From a virus: a stretch of DNA of 34,973 bases. The DNA is taken from positions 1-34,973 of the IMG/VR virus record IMGVR_UViG_3300041409_000338. The stretch is one strand, 5' to 3'. The notes below the pieces were generated by a model, which was not told the DNA's origin, made no database searches, and saw only the letters and a list, made by a program, of their open reading frames with translations. The translations under genes were made by a program, and so were the position numbers. Of the stretch, positions 23,963 through 30,113 are shown in pieces (positions within the stretch are counted from its first letter, which is position 1; each line of letters opens with the position of its first letter).

Positions 23963-24142
23963 TTAAGGGCCTTTTTGTACGTTTCTGTGCTCACCCTTCA
24001 TATCTGCGCCCACTTCCCCGGGCCAGCAATACATAGGTTGTTGTTTGCACTGTTCGTCCACAAGGCGTCCGTACATAGAAGGTACGCCATTATAGTGAGT
24101 GTATTCTTTTTCAGTAGTGTAATCCTTTACATCCATTCCCAT
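23963..24142 (-). CDS. Small hypothetical protein at the head of the packaging operon
   Basis: 59 aa from the ATG at 24142 (MGMDVKDYTTEKEYTHYNG), with GGAGAG six bases before. An upstream ATG at 24178 has no site. Contains two Cys (EQCKQQPMYCWP) and no membrane segment. Not recognised. First gene after the candidate late promoter at 24229-24258. Confidence 0.62.
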   Translation of the reverse strand: MGMDVKDYTTEKEYTHYNGVPSMYGRLVDEQCKQQPMYCWPGEVGADMKGEHRNVQKGP

Positions 24143-24184
24143 GGTTTCTCTCCGAAGTTTTTTATAACAATAGCACATTTCGAC

Positions 24185-24229
24185 TTATTCACAAAATCTG
24201 TGCATAAATCACTGGATAAGTTGTGATAA
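24185..24229. promoter_or_regulatory. DnaA-box cluster, possible replication origin
   Basis: TTATTCACA (24185-24193) and, in inverted orientation, TGTGCATAA (24199-24207) both fit the DnaA consensus TTATNCACA exactly, separated by 5 bases. Weaker related sequences follow (CTGGATAAG at 24212-24220 and TTGTGATAA at 24221-24229). An AT-rich stretch from about 24245 to 24300 could be an unwinding region. The initiator-like gene at 24999-25910 is close. The inverted pair could also act as a regulatory operator. Confidence 0.5.
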
Positions 24230-24258
24230 GTATCGTTTGCGCATGTATATTTTGTCAA
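24229..24258 (-). promoter_or_regulatory. Candidate promoter for the packaging/late operon
   Basis: On the - strand TTGACA (24258-24253, perfect -35), 18-base spacer, GATACT (24234-24229, four of six). The transcript would begin near 24222 and cross the DnaA boxes before the first gene at 24142. Confidence 0.45.
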
Positions 24259-24355
24259 TAAAATAAGGACTTAAAAGTAAAAAGATTTCAAACCTTTATT
24301 GCAAACTTGGAAATTTTCGGGTTAGATAGGAAATCTGGACATTAAGAGCGGCTTA

Positions 24356-24559
24356 ATGCGAAAAATTGGAAAATTTTATTACGCTCTTGTTTGTATACCC
24401 ATCTCTGATGAGGGAATTTGGGAGTATAGAATATACAGCGACCCAGACAGACATACCTCCTTGGTTTGGAGTTCAAGGGCACGTTTTAAAAATAAAGTTT
24501 ACGCAGATTTTTATGCAATAGAGCATATTACGCACATGCAAAGACAGGACGCTTCATGA
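24356..24559 (+). CDS. Small hypothetical protein
   Basis: 67 aa, aromatic-rich (GIWEYRIYSDPDRH), no signal peptide or metal motif. Not recognised. It is one of two + strand genes embedded between leftward operons, and shares ATGA with the next ORF, which supports both being translated. Confidence 0.55.
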   Translation: MRKIGKFYYALVCIPISDEGIWEYRIYSDPDRHTSLVWSSRARFKNKVYADFYAIEHITHMQRQDAS

Positions 24560-24717
24560 TAAAGTTAAGATGCATAGTCAAAGGTCACAAATACTTAATG
24601 AAACCTTTTCATAAGGTAGATTTTTTCTACCCTACCAAAGAAGATCAATGCAAATATTGCAACAAAAAACGTGGAATACTTATCCTCTCGCAACTTTCTT
24701 GGCGACATGTCCCTTAG
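24556..24717 (+). CDS. Short CxxC protein overlapping the cold-shock gene
   Basis: 53 aa ORF beginning MIKLRCIVKGHKYL and containing DQCKYCNKKRG, a CxxC knuckle typical of tiny phage zinc-binding proteins. Its ATG overlaps the upstream stop (ATGA). The last 38 bases run antisense over the 3' end of the convergent cold-shock gene. Below the length of usual ORF filters, but the coupling and motif favour it being real. Confidence 0.5.
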   Translation: MIKLRCIVKGHKYLMKPFHKVDFFYPTKEDQCKYCNKKRGILILSQLSWRHVP

Positions 24718-24877
24718 GGCCAGTCTCTGGATTAAACTGAACTATTTCTCCATCTTTGAACACAGTGGGATTATCTGAAGTTACGTCTCTGAAATGAAAG
24801 AAGTAATCCCTTCCGTCACTAACAATAAAACCATACCCTTTATCCTGATTAAACCATTTCACCTTTCCAATGTTCAT
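24680..24877 (-). CDS. Cold-shock domain protein
   Basis: 65 aa from the ATG at 24877 (MNIGKVKWFNQDKGYGFI), with AAGGGGG before it. RNP1 is KGYGFI (residues 13-18) and the RNP2-like segment is YFFHF (25-29), where the usual VFVH is changed. Binds single-stranded RNA or DNA; in phage it may act as an RNA chaperone or antiterminator. Its own extended -10 promoter is predicted upstream. C-terminus PKGHVAKKV is typical of the family. Confidence 0.9.
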   Translation of the reverse strand: MNIGKVKWFNQDKGYGFIVSDGRDYFFHFRDVTSDNPTVFKDGEIVQFNPETGPKGHVAKKVARG

Positions 24878-24931
24878 AATATCCCCCTTATTTCGAATCA
24901 AACCCACTAAATCTTTCGATAGACGAACTTT

Positions 24932-24961
24932 ATCATATCAACCCATCATACCCTATTGCAA
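24932..24961 (-). promoter_or_regulatory. Promoter of the cold-shock gene
   Basis: On the - strand TTGCAA (24961-24956), 18-base spacer, TATGAT (24937-24932) preceded by TGA, giving an extended -10. Leader of about 50 bases to the ATG at 24877. Confidence 0.5.
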
Positions 24962-24998
24962 TAATAAAATAATCAAGCCATGGGCTTTAAAATAAATT

Positions 24999-25910
24999 CT
25001 AGGTTATTAGGTTCGCTCCTCGAACTTTCAATCTTTCAAACAAGCTAATATGAGGAGTCGCCATTTTCACAATATCTTTGAATTTTTTGGACTCCTCAAT
25101 TTCTTTTTTCTTTTCTTCAGCCGCCTTAAATTCCCTTTCCCTTATTTTTTGCTCGTTAGCTATCCTTTCTTCGTTGGTTGGGTAGCGGCTCTTGGGCTGC
25201 ATAGGAGTTATATCATTCTTGAAATAACGAACCTCTACTCCAGACCATCCGTTACCTACCGCTTTCATAAAGCATTCTATTGGGTTTAGTCCAAGTGACT
25301 GCAGCTTGAGGAGATTGGCATTTATTTGCATCCAGGCAGTAGGAGTTACTTTGGCTCGCTTGGATTGTCGTACTTGTAGCCAATCTGACATCACACTTTC
25401 TGGAATATGGAATGGATTGTCTTCTAGCATTTTAGATAAAGAAAAACTCATTTCCCCTTTGGGGGATATAGGGGGTTTGTTTATATCTTTTATTTGTTTA
25501 TATCTTTTATTTGTTGTAGGTGGATTCTCCAGGCTCCTGGTTTTTCCAGGATGTGGATTTTCAGTAATGTGGTGAGAGTCCACGGTTGGCGGCCCACTAA
25601 GCTGGGGCTCACTATATAAAATGCTTTCCCAGTGGATAATACGTCCGTCACTGCCTTTGACCGCTATACTCTTCAGTAAACCGATGGATTTAAGCTCTGC
25701 CATCCTCGCTCGAATATAATCGCGTCCTCTTGAAAAACGATTCTGAAGATTCTTTTCGGATATTTCCCAGTCGGTAGGCTTAGATGCGAGATATACAAAA
25801 ATACCTAGAGCACCAGGGTCTCTGATGGCTTCGATTGTCTTATTAAGTAGAGTTGTGAACGATAAGCCAGAATGTTTTAAAAAATGGGGTGTACTTTTTT
25901 CAATGCTCAT
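24999..25910 (-). CDS. Replication initiator / replisome organiser-like protein
   Basis: 303 aa. Residues ~15-100 form a winged helix (FSRGRDYIRARMAELKSIGL) like phage replication-protein N-termini. Residues ~165-235 (VMSDWLQVRQSKRAKVTPTA ... CFMKAVGNGWSGVEV) resemble the C-terminal domain of phage O/DnaD-type organisers, with the W-G-W helix. The C-terminal ~60 residues are a charged coiled coil (KIREREFKAAEEKKKEIEES). Probably opens the origin and loads helicase, with the host supplying helicase; no DnaC/DnaB-like gene is present. A 17-bp tandem repeat lies in the linker. Repeats upstream (26017-26049) may be its operators or iterons. Confidence 0.75.
   Translation of the reverse strand: MSIEKSTPHFLKHSGLSFTTLLNKTIEAIRDPGALGIFVYLASKPTDWEISEKNLQNRFSRGRDYIRARMAELKSIGLLKSIAVKGSDGRIIHWESILYSEPQLSGPPTVDSHHITENPHPGKTRSLENPPTTNKRYKQIKDINKPPISPKGEMSFSLSKMLEDNPFHIPESVMSDWLQVRQSKRAKVTPTAWMQINANLLKLQSLGLNPIECFMKAVGNGWSGVEVRYFKNDITPMQPKSRYPTNEERIANEQKIREREFKAAEEKKKEIEESKKFKDIVKMATPHISLFERLKVRGANLIT
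25480..25513 (-). repeat. 17-bp tandem duplication inside the initiator gene
   Basis: TTTATATCTTTTATTTG occurs twice head to tail (25480-25496 and 25497-25513). Because 17 is not a multiple of three, the two copies are read in different frames, as KRYKQ and IKDINK, in the linker between the winged helix and the C-terminal domain. Confidence 0.85.
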
Positions 25911-26016
25911 ATATAATTATCTCTGATTTATGACTAATTTTATTAATTAGCATTATTAATGAAGTCAATCCCTGGCAAGAGAATCGTTCGTTAATAATTT
26001 TCAATTAAAATTACTA

Positions 26017-26049
26017 GTCTTGTTAATGTTAATGTGTCTTGTTAATGTT
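26017..26049. repeat. 14-bp direct repeats upstream of the initiator gene
   Basis: GTCTTGTTAATGTT occurs exactly at 26017-26030 and 26036-26049 (19-base period). A degenerate TGTTATGTTTATGTTATTGTT tract continues to 26072, then an imperfect dyad around TTGCATGCA. The stretch 25911-26100 contains no gene. The repeats are 107-139 bases upstream of the initiator start, so operators or iterons are both possible. Confidence 0.6.
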
Positions 26050-26104
26050 GTTGTTATGTTTATGTTATTGTTCATTGCATGCATGAAACTTTCGTAGGTC
26101 TCTT

Positions 26105-26287
26105 GTGCAGGCTGCTATTTTTTCGATGAGGCAGGAGGCCTCTAATTTCTGCCTCATGCTAAATAAAAAATCACTGGAAGAAGTCCAAGAATTTTTCGCT
26201 ACTATATCTCTTTCACTAAGAACCAATCAAGAATTATTAATCATAAAAAGAGTTATTGAGGGTGTGCGTGATGCTCATCCGCTTTAA
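26105..26287 (+). CDS. Doubtful small helical protein
   Basis: 60 aa from GTG at 26105, or shorter from ATG at 26126 or 26156 (MLNKKSLEEVQEFF). No clear ribosome site for any start; AGGAGG sits in the loop and arm of the dyad at 26126-26157. The last 35 bases overlap the Cro-like gene on the other strand. Helical and acidic. Real only if the dyad controls its translation. Confidence 0.28.
   Translation: MQAAIFSMRQEASNFCLMLNKKSLEEVQEFFATISLSLRTNQELLIIKRVIEGVRDAHPL
26126..26157. repeat. 9-bp perfect inverted repeat with GAGGCCTC in the loop
   Basis: ATGAGGCAG (26126-26134) and CTGCCTCAT (26149-26157) are exact reverse complements around 14 bases containing the palindrome GAGGCCTC. No T-run on either side, so it is not a standard terminator. 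Operator or translation-control hairpin. The arm ATGAGGC/GCCTCAT is shared with the palindrome at 29675-29706. Confidence 0.55.
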
Positions 26288-26441
26288 ATTGATTATTTGA
26301 CTTTAGCTCAATAAGTACTTGGGTATTATAGGGTATATAACCTTTTCGTATCCAATTTTGATAGGTAGTAACGCCAATATCCAAAACCTTGGCCATCTTT
26401 GACCAACTTCCATAGTATTCCCTAAGTTCATAAGCGAGCAT
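26253..26441 (-). CDS. Cro-like repressor
   Basis: 62 aa. YGSWSKMAKVLDIGVTTYQN (residues 9-28) is a helix-turn-helix in the short Cro/YdaS style, followed by WIRKGYIPYNTQ, the characteristic W ... IP ... turn that precedes the C-terminal strand or helix in P22 Cro (SQWKEVIP). Related to the second Cro-like protein at 27129-27314. AAGGAA ribosome site. The C-terminus is His-rich. Likely represses promoters in the surrounding control region. Confidence 0.75.
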   Translation of the reverse strand: MLAYELREYYGSWSKMAKVLDIGVTTYQNWIRKGYIPYNTQVLIELKSNNQFKADEHHAHPQ

Positions 26442-26486
26442 GATCTTTCCTTGTATAGTTCACTTGTTTTTTAATAAAAAGTAATA

Positions 26487-26526
26487 TATTAATTAATAGG
26501 CTAGTATTAATGTGTCGCATTAATGC
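26487..26526. promoter_or_regulatory. Candidate operators in the control region
   Basis: TATTAATTAATA (26487-26498) is a perfect 12-bp palindrome, ATTAATG occurs at 26506-26512, and GCATTAATGC (26517-26526) is a perfect 10-bp palindrome. They lie between the divergent Cro-like gene (start 26441) and the helix-turn-helix/coiled-coil gene (start 26657), where repressor binding is expected. Confidence 0.5.
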
Positions 26527-26656
26527 TTGCCGCTGCTCAATATATTTCAAGAGCTTTACTTTAACAAGATATACAGTAGATATTTCTCATTATGTAGTTT
26601 TTTTTGATTAATTTGAACTCTAATAGATAGATAAATAAATAGGAAATGGTGAGAAA

Positions 26657-27100
26657 ATGAAAGAAAACCTTTCGTGGTTAACCCCTAATCAAGCAGGCGA
26701 ATTAATAGATTTAACAGGAAGACAAATTCAAAATCTTATTAAGTCAGGTAAAATCCCAGGCACTAAGGAGGACGGCCGTTACTACATAAATAAATCCGAC
26801 TTATTTAGAATTTACCCCAAAGCATTTGCGCATGAAAATGCAATGAACACGACTAGAATAGATACGGAAATCGTGCGAAAAGAGCATGAAAATGAACTAC
26901 TAAAGCAATTAGTAAGACAAACAGAGAAAGAAGTGGAATTTTTAAGGAATCAACTTCTAGTTTCAAACCGAGAAAAAGAAAAAATGCTAGATACGATAAC
27001 GGTTAACACCAGACTGCTAGAACATAAAAAGGGATATGAAGAAGAAAAAAATAACCCCCTAAAATGGCTCAACATTTTTAAAAAACCCAAAAATGAATAA
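26657..27100 (+). CDS. Helix-turn-helix protein with C-terminal coiled coil
   Basis: 147 aa. Residues ~5-48 are an excisionase/MerR-type helix-turn-helix (WLTPNQAGELIDLTGRQIQN ... GKIPGTKEDGRYYI). Residues ~70-130 form a long coiled coil (EHENELLKQLVRQTEKEVEF). The tail PLKWLNIFKKPK is amphipathic and basic, perhaps membrane-associated. Such one-HTH plus coiled-coil proteins occur on plasmids and phages as regulators or copy/segregation factors. It lies alone on the + strand between two Cro-like genes on the other strand. A ribosome site (GGTGAG) precedes the ATG. Could be the lysogeny-side regulator. Confidence 0.65.
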   Translation: MKENLSWLTPNQAGELIDLTGRQIQNLIKSGKIPGTKEDGRYYINKSDLFRIYPKAFAHENAMNTTRIDTEIVRKEHENELLKQLVRQTEKEVEFLRNQLLVSNREKEKMLDTITVNTRLLEHKKGYEEEKNNPLKWLNIFKKPKNE

Positions 27101-27128
27101 AGGTAAATTTTTATAATTTAACTTTATA

Positions 27129-27314
27129 TTAACCTTTTCTCTTCATCCAATCTGATTTCAATGCGCCTTTCGTAATGCGCTCTATCTTATTTTGTGTCTC
27201 CACAGGGATATACCCTTTCTGCATCCATTTTTTAATATTCGTACATGACATCCCTGTTATCGCGCGAAATCGGTAAGCCGTTTTAAAATAAGCTAACACA
27301 TCTTTTGGTGTCAT
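27129..27314 (-). CDS. P22 Cro-like repressor
   Basis: 61 aa, the exact length of P22 Cro. MTPKDVLAYF, WMQKGYIPVETQNKIE and TKGALKSDW parallel P22 Cro's start (KKDVIDHFG), WKEVIP and TAGALKYQ. The helix-turn-helix is residues ~14-31, but the usual Gln/Ala of helix 2 is replaced (TAYRFRAITGMSCTNIKKWM). GAGG ribosome site. It is transcribed away from the early promoter at 27364-27392, with overlapping control DNA, as expected for a cro/early-promoter switch. Paralogue of the protein at 26253-26441. Confidence 0.78.
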   Translation of the reverse strand: MTPKDVLAYFKTAYRFRAITGMSCTNIKKWMQKGYIPVETQNKIERITKGALKSDWMKRKG

Positions 27315-27363
27315 TCTTGTTCCTCTCCTCTAGGATAATTAATAAGTAGTTTATACAATTATG

Positions 27364-27392
27364 TTGACTATTACAATGAAGTGGCATATCAT
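27364..27392 (+). promoter_or_regulatory. Early promoter of the rightward operon
   Basis: TTGACT (27364-27369), 17-base spacer, TATCAT (27387-27392), each five of six to consensus. Predicted start near 27399, then a 7-bp hairpin (CACATTA 27401-27407 with TAATGTG 27420-27426) at the very 5' end of the transcript and the structured leader at 27472. It drives 27537 onward and faces the Cro-like gene divergently. Confidence 0.65.
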
Positions 27393-27471
27393 TTGGGTGT
27401 CACATTAGAGCGTTATTTTTAATGTGGAAGAATTGGGTAAGTAAGAGAATAATTAAAAAATGGAAAGGGGG

Positions 27472-27531
27472 GTCTTAAGGTGCGTCAACACCCTAAGACT
27501 TCGACATAAATTAACCACCGTGCCGGGGTAA
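27472..27531 (+). ncRNA. Structured leader resembling phage C4 antisense RNA
   Basis: GTCTTA (27472-27477) pairs with TAAGAC (27494-27499) and GGTG with CACC inside it, around a CGTCAA loop. A second, partly paired element (CCACCGTGCCGGGG) follows. This arrangement, a GTCAACACC hairpin then ACCACCGTGCCGGGG, looks to me like the C4 RNA of P1/P7-type phages and enterobacterial prophages, which controls an antirepressor gene downstream. That similarity is from memory. It lies between the early promoter and the first gene, 5-6 bases before its start, exactly where such an RNA should be. Confidence 0.5.
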
Positions 27532-27536
27532 GAAAT

Positions 27537-28028
27537 ATGCTACATAATAGTTTATCGTACAAACATATTAAAAATCAACAAAATGCATCATGGAATGATG
27601 ATCCTTTTGAGTTAAAAGGATTTTTTGAAGGAGCGCCCATTTTGAATCGTCAGCGCAATCTATCTGATTACGCACAAGAATTAGTTGCTACTTATGCAAA
27701 ATATTCAAATAGCCATTATGAGATTTCCCTCGATATGATTCCAGAAGAAGAGCTAAATGAATTAGCACGCCTATACATTGAATCCATTGATCGTGAAATT
27801 GAATGGGCTTGCTATGGCGAAGATGAATCAATCAATAGCAGTTTTTTATGCTCTTTACTCACTATGCTCAAAGATAACAACAAAGAATCTCGAGAAAGTT
27901 TTGCAGAAACCACCAGAAAAAACATACTTATTTTCTATAAAGAATCCTTAGATTCATTAATACAAATTGCATGTGAAGAATACTTTAATACTATTGCAAA
28001 CGAAGAAGAGTACGAGCAATTTTATTGA
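27537..28028 (+). CDS. First gene of the early operon, unknown function
   Basis: 163 aa, mostly helical and acidic (EEELNELARLYIESIDREIE), no signal or catalytic motif. GGGGTAAG of the structured leader serves as ribosome site, so leader structure could gate its translation. By position it would correspond to the gene regulated by a C4-type RNA (icd/ant region in P1), but no antirepressor motif is visible. Its end overlaps the region before the next gene. Confidence 0.7.
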   Translation: MLHNSLSYKHIKNQQNASWNDDPFELKGFFEGAPILNRQRNLSDYAQELVATYAKYSNSHYEISLDMIPEEELNELARLYIESIDREIEWACYGEDESINSSFLCSLLTMLKDNNKESRESFAETTRKNILIFYKESLDSLIQIACEEYFNTIANEEEYEQFY

Positions 28029-28060
28029 AAGATCAAAGGAATTTTTTATGGAAAAAATAT

Positions 28061-28282
28061 ATGAGCATTTTTAATTACAAAAATTATGGAATAGAGATTG
28101 TTCGCAGACTATTAGAAGAAAGAGATTATTATGTTTTCCAGGCCTTTGCTTTTATAGACGAGCAACTTAATTGCCGGGATATGTTATGCGAAGGAGGGGA
28201 AAAATTTGATAACTATGAGCAAGCAGCCCAAGCAGCAAAGAACTTTGTAGACCTATTAAAGAAAGGTAGATTTTACGAATAA
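28061..28282 (+). CDS. Small acidic hypothetical protein
   Basis: 73 aa from the ATG at 28061 (MSIFNYKNYGIEIVRRLLEE); an upstream TTG at 28025 would add 12 residues and overlap the previous stop. An eight-codon reading frame (ATG 28048, MEKIYEHF) with a better AAAGGA site overlaps this start in another frame, so translation may be coupled through it. Helical, no known domain. Confidence 0.55.
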   Translation: MSIFNYKNYGIEIVRRLLEERDYYVFQAFAFIDEQLNCRDMLCEGGEKFDNYEQAAQAAKNFVDLLKKGRFYE

Positions 28283-28284
28283 AT

Positions 28285-28312
28285 ATCGTTTTTCTGGCTT
28301 CAGTAAAACGAT
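28285..28312 (+). other. Hairpin before the recombinase operon
   Basis: ATCGTTTT (28285-28292) and AAAACGAT (28305-28312) pair perfectly; inside, CTG and CAG add three pairs around a GCTT loop. There is no T-run after it. It lies just upstream of the Sak4-like gene (start 28341) and may be an RNA processing or attenuation element. Confidence 0.4.
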
Positions 28313-28340
28313 TATCTGAAGAATTAACAAGAGGTGAGCA

Positions 28341-29195
28341 ATGGCGTTAAAAGGCAAAAAACCTGCAATGATAGAATCACGTTTAAAGGCGCTGTTTTAT
28401 GGAACAGCAGGTGTCGGTAAAACAATGGCAGCAATACAGTTCCCTAGGCCATATATCATTGATACTGAGGGGTCTACTAATAAACCACAGTATGTTAAAC
28501 AAATTGATAAAGTATATGGCGCTGTGCTTATGACAGTAGATTTTGATGAAATGGTTAATGAAGTCCGAGAGCTTCTAACGACTAAGCATGAATATAAAAC
28601 CCTCGTAATCGACTCATTAACGTTGTTATACAACGACTTGCTAGAAAAGGCAGAGCGTAAGGTAGGCACGGAATTCGGAAGGCACTACGGGGAAGCTAAT
28701 AAGCGTATGAAGCAATTGCTTAACTTGCTATTTAGACTAGATATGAATGTAATCATAACCTCTCACGCAAAAAATGAGTACGGACAAAATCTAGCAGTAT
28801 TAGGGCAAACATTTGATTGTTATAAGAAATTAGATTACCTTTTCGACCTTGTGTTCGAAATTCAAAAGCGCGGCACCAACAGAGTCGGACTAATCAAGAA
28901 GTCTCGCATAGAATCTTTCCCGGACAGCGAAAGCTTTTCATTTTCTTATGATGAGATTGCAGGGCGCTATGGGAGACACATACTAGAGAGGGATGCTATA
29001 GCGCAAGAATTATCTACGCCTGAACAAGTTAAAGAAATATTGCGTCTTATAGATTTACTCAAAGTTCCAGAAGAAACCTATCAAAAATGGCTAGATAAAG
29101 CTAGTTCTGAAGGATGGGAGGATATGCAAAAAGACTCTATACAGAAATGTATAGACCATCTTAAATCAAAAATACAAGGAGAAGTAAATGTTTAA
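28341..29195 (+). CDS. Sak4-like RecA-fold recombination ATPase (AAA_24)
   Basis: 284 aa. Walker A GTAGVGKT (residues 21-28), a conserved acid after the strand (IIDTEGS), Walker B-like YKTLVIDSLTLLY (~83-95) and sensor-like NVIITSHAKNEYG (~135-147) define the phage RecA-core NTPase called Sak4/AAA_24. Members anneal or exchange single strands together with a phage SSB. Start preceded by AGAGGTGAG. It overlaps the following DUF669 gene by 8 bases, the usual Sak4 plus SSB-like partner arrangement. The C-terminal ~60 residues after residue 220 are helical and family-variable. Confidence 0.86.
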   Translation: MALKGKKPAMIESRLKALFYGTAGVGKTMAAIQFPRPYIIDTEGSTNKPQYVKQIDKVYGAVLMTVDFDEMVNEVRELLTTKHEYKTLVIDSLTLLYNDLLEKAERKVGTEFGRHYGEANKRMKQLLNLLFRLDMNVIITSHAKNEYGQNLAVLGQTFDCYKKLDYLFDLVFEIQKRGTNRVGLIKKSRIESFPDSESFSFSYDEIAGRYGRHILERDAIAQELSTPEQVKEILRLIDLLKVPEETYQKWLDKASSEGWEDMQKDSIQKCIDHLKSKIQGEVNV

Positions 29196-29631
29196 CTATG
29201 AAGTTTTGACAGAGCAAGAAGCAATGGCAGAACGATTCCAGCTACTTAAAGAAGGGGAATATGACGCCCTCATAACCTCATCTATGGATAAAACATCAAC
29301 AAACAGTGGCAATCCCATGATGGATATGACAGTTACTGTATATGATGAAAAGGGAAAGAGCCATGATATAAGAGACTTTTTGGTATTTACGAAGCCCATG
29401 ATGTGGAAAATAGTGCATTTTTCTGATTCAGCCGGAATTTCTAAAGAATATCAAAACGGTGTACTTTGTTCCAAATATGCATTAAACAAGCACGTAAAAG
29501 TTAAGGTTGGAATTGAGGAAGGAAGACCCATTCCAGCAGAAAAATTAAACGGGAAGTCTCTTGGGTCAAAATATCAAGACAAGAACAAAATTGAAGATTA
29601 TCTATCAAGATTTGAAGATTGCCCTTTGTGA
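29188..29631 (+). CDS. DUF669 protein, SSB-like recombination partner
   Basis: 147 aa, typical for DUF669. LLKEGEYDALITSSMDKTST and GNPMMDMTVTVYDEKGKSHD show the OB-like beta core, with RDFLV and WKIVHF after it. DUF669 proteins act as single-stranded-DNA binding partners of Sak4-type ATPases. Coupled to the ATPase gene by overlap. Ends in an acidic LSRFEDCPL tail, as SSB-type proteins use for partner contact. Confidence 0.84.
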   Translation: MFNYEVLTEQEAMAERFQLLKEGEYDALITSSMDKTSTNSGNPMMDMTVTVYDEKGKSHDIRDFLVFTKPMMWKIVHFSDSAGISKEYQNGVLCSKYALNKHVKVKVGIEEGRPIPAEKLNGKSLGSKYQDKNKIEDYLSRFEDCPL

Positions 29632-29674
29632 TTGGAAAAGGTTATTAATTGCTTACATTAATTATCTTTTGTAT

Positions 29675-29706
29675 GATCGCCTCATTTATTAATAAATGAG
29701 GCGGTC
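29675..29706. repeat. 26-bp perfect palindrome covering the next gene's ribosome site
   Basis: CGCCTCATTTATT (29678-29690) is followed directly by its reverse complement AATAAATGAGGCG (29691-29703), and one wobble plus two further pairs extend the arm to 29675 and 29706. AGGCGG, the only Shine-Dalgarno-like sequence for the gene starting at 29712, lies in the 3' arm. It could be an operator or a hairpin that sequesters translation. Arms share GCCTCAT/ATGAGGC with 26126-26157. Confidence 0.7.
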
Positions 29707-29711
29707 TAAAA

Positions 29712-29912
29712 ATGAGATTTTATGTTGAAGGTCAAGAGGTTGATGTGGATGAGCCATACTTTTTTATTGATGAAAAGGAGTACAGAGAGCTGCAACAAAC
29801 ATTACAAGAGGTGCTTGGTACTTATGCTAGAAATATACACGTGGATACACAACGAAAAGAAAAGATTTTATACAATAGTGATGCAAAAAAAAGAAAATGG
29901 CATATTACTTAA
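29712..29912 (+). CDS. Small acidic protein of the early operon
   Basis: 66 aa, beginning MRFYVEGQEVDVDEPYFFID and ending basic (DAKKRKWHIT), one amphipathic helix (residues ~23-42). Not recognised. Its ribosome site lies in the preceding palindrome arm. Overlaps the next short ORF by 32 bases. Confidence 0.5.
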   Translation: MRFYVEGQEVDVDEPYFFIDEKEYRELQQTLQEVLGTYARNIHVDTQRKEKILYNSDAKKRKWHIT

Positions 29913-30054
29913 CTATAAATGGGGCGCTATGCATTCTAACAGAGGTGGCAATAAAGATGTTATCGCTAAAACTGAAGAGGAAGCATCGCGTTATATCAAT
30001 GCAATGTTAAAAAGAAGAAAATATAGAGGCTATGACCTCATAAGGATTTTATAA
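29881..30054 (+). CDS. Short basic hypothetical protein
   Basis: 57 aa from ATG 29881, or 41 aa from ATG 29929 (MHSNRGGNKDVIAKTEEEAS). The C-terminal half (EEEASRYINAMLKRRKYRGYD) is a helix plus basic patch. The longer reading starting at 29722 is out of frame with and inside the previous gene and is unlikely. Start uncertain; no strong ribosome site. Confidence 0.42.
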   Translation: MQKKENGILLNYKWGAMHSNRGGNKDVIAKTEEEASRYINAMLKRRKYRGYDLIRIL

Positions 30055-30113
30055 TGACAGATGACTTAATATTAGTTATTAACTATAAGATAGATTTATA
30101 AGAGACACAATAA

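Noticed and set aside
26126-26157. Intrinsic terminator
   Set aside because: Strong stem but no T-run after it on either strand.
29722-30054. 110-codon version of the gene ending at 30054
   Set aside because: The first half lies out of frame inside the acidic 66-aa gene and looks non-protein-like; only the part after 29881 is kept.
30054-30101. 15-codon ORF starting in TAATG after 30054
   Set aside because: Too short to support; no second line of evidence.
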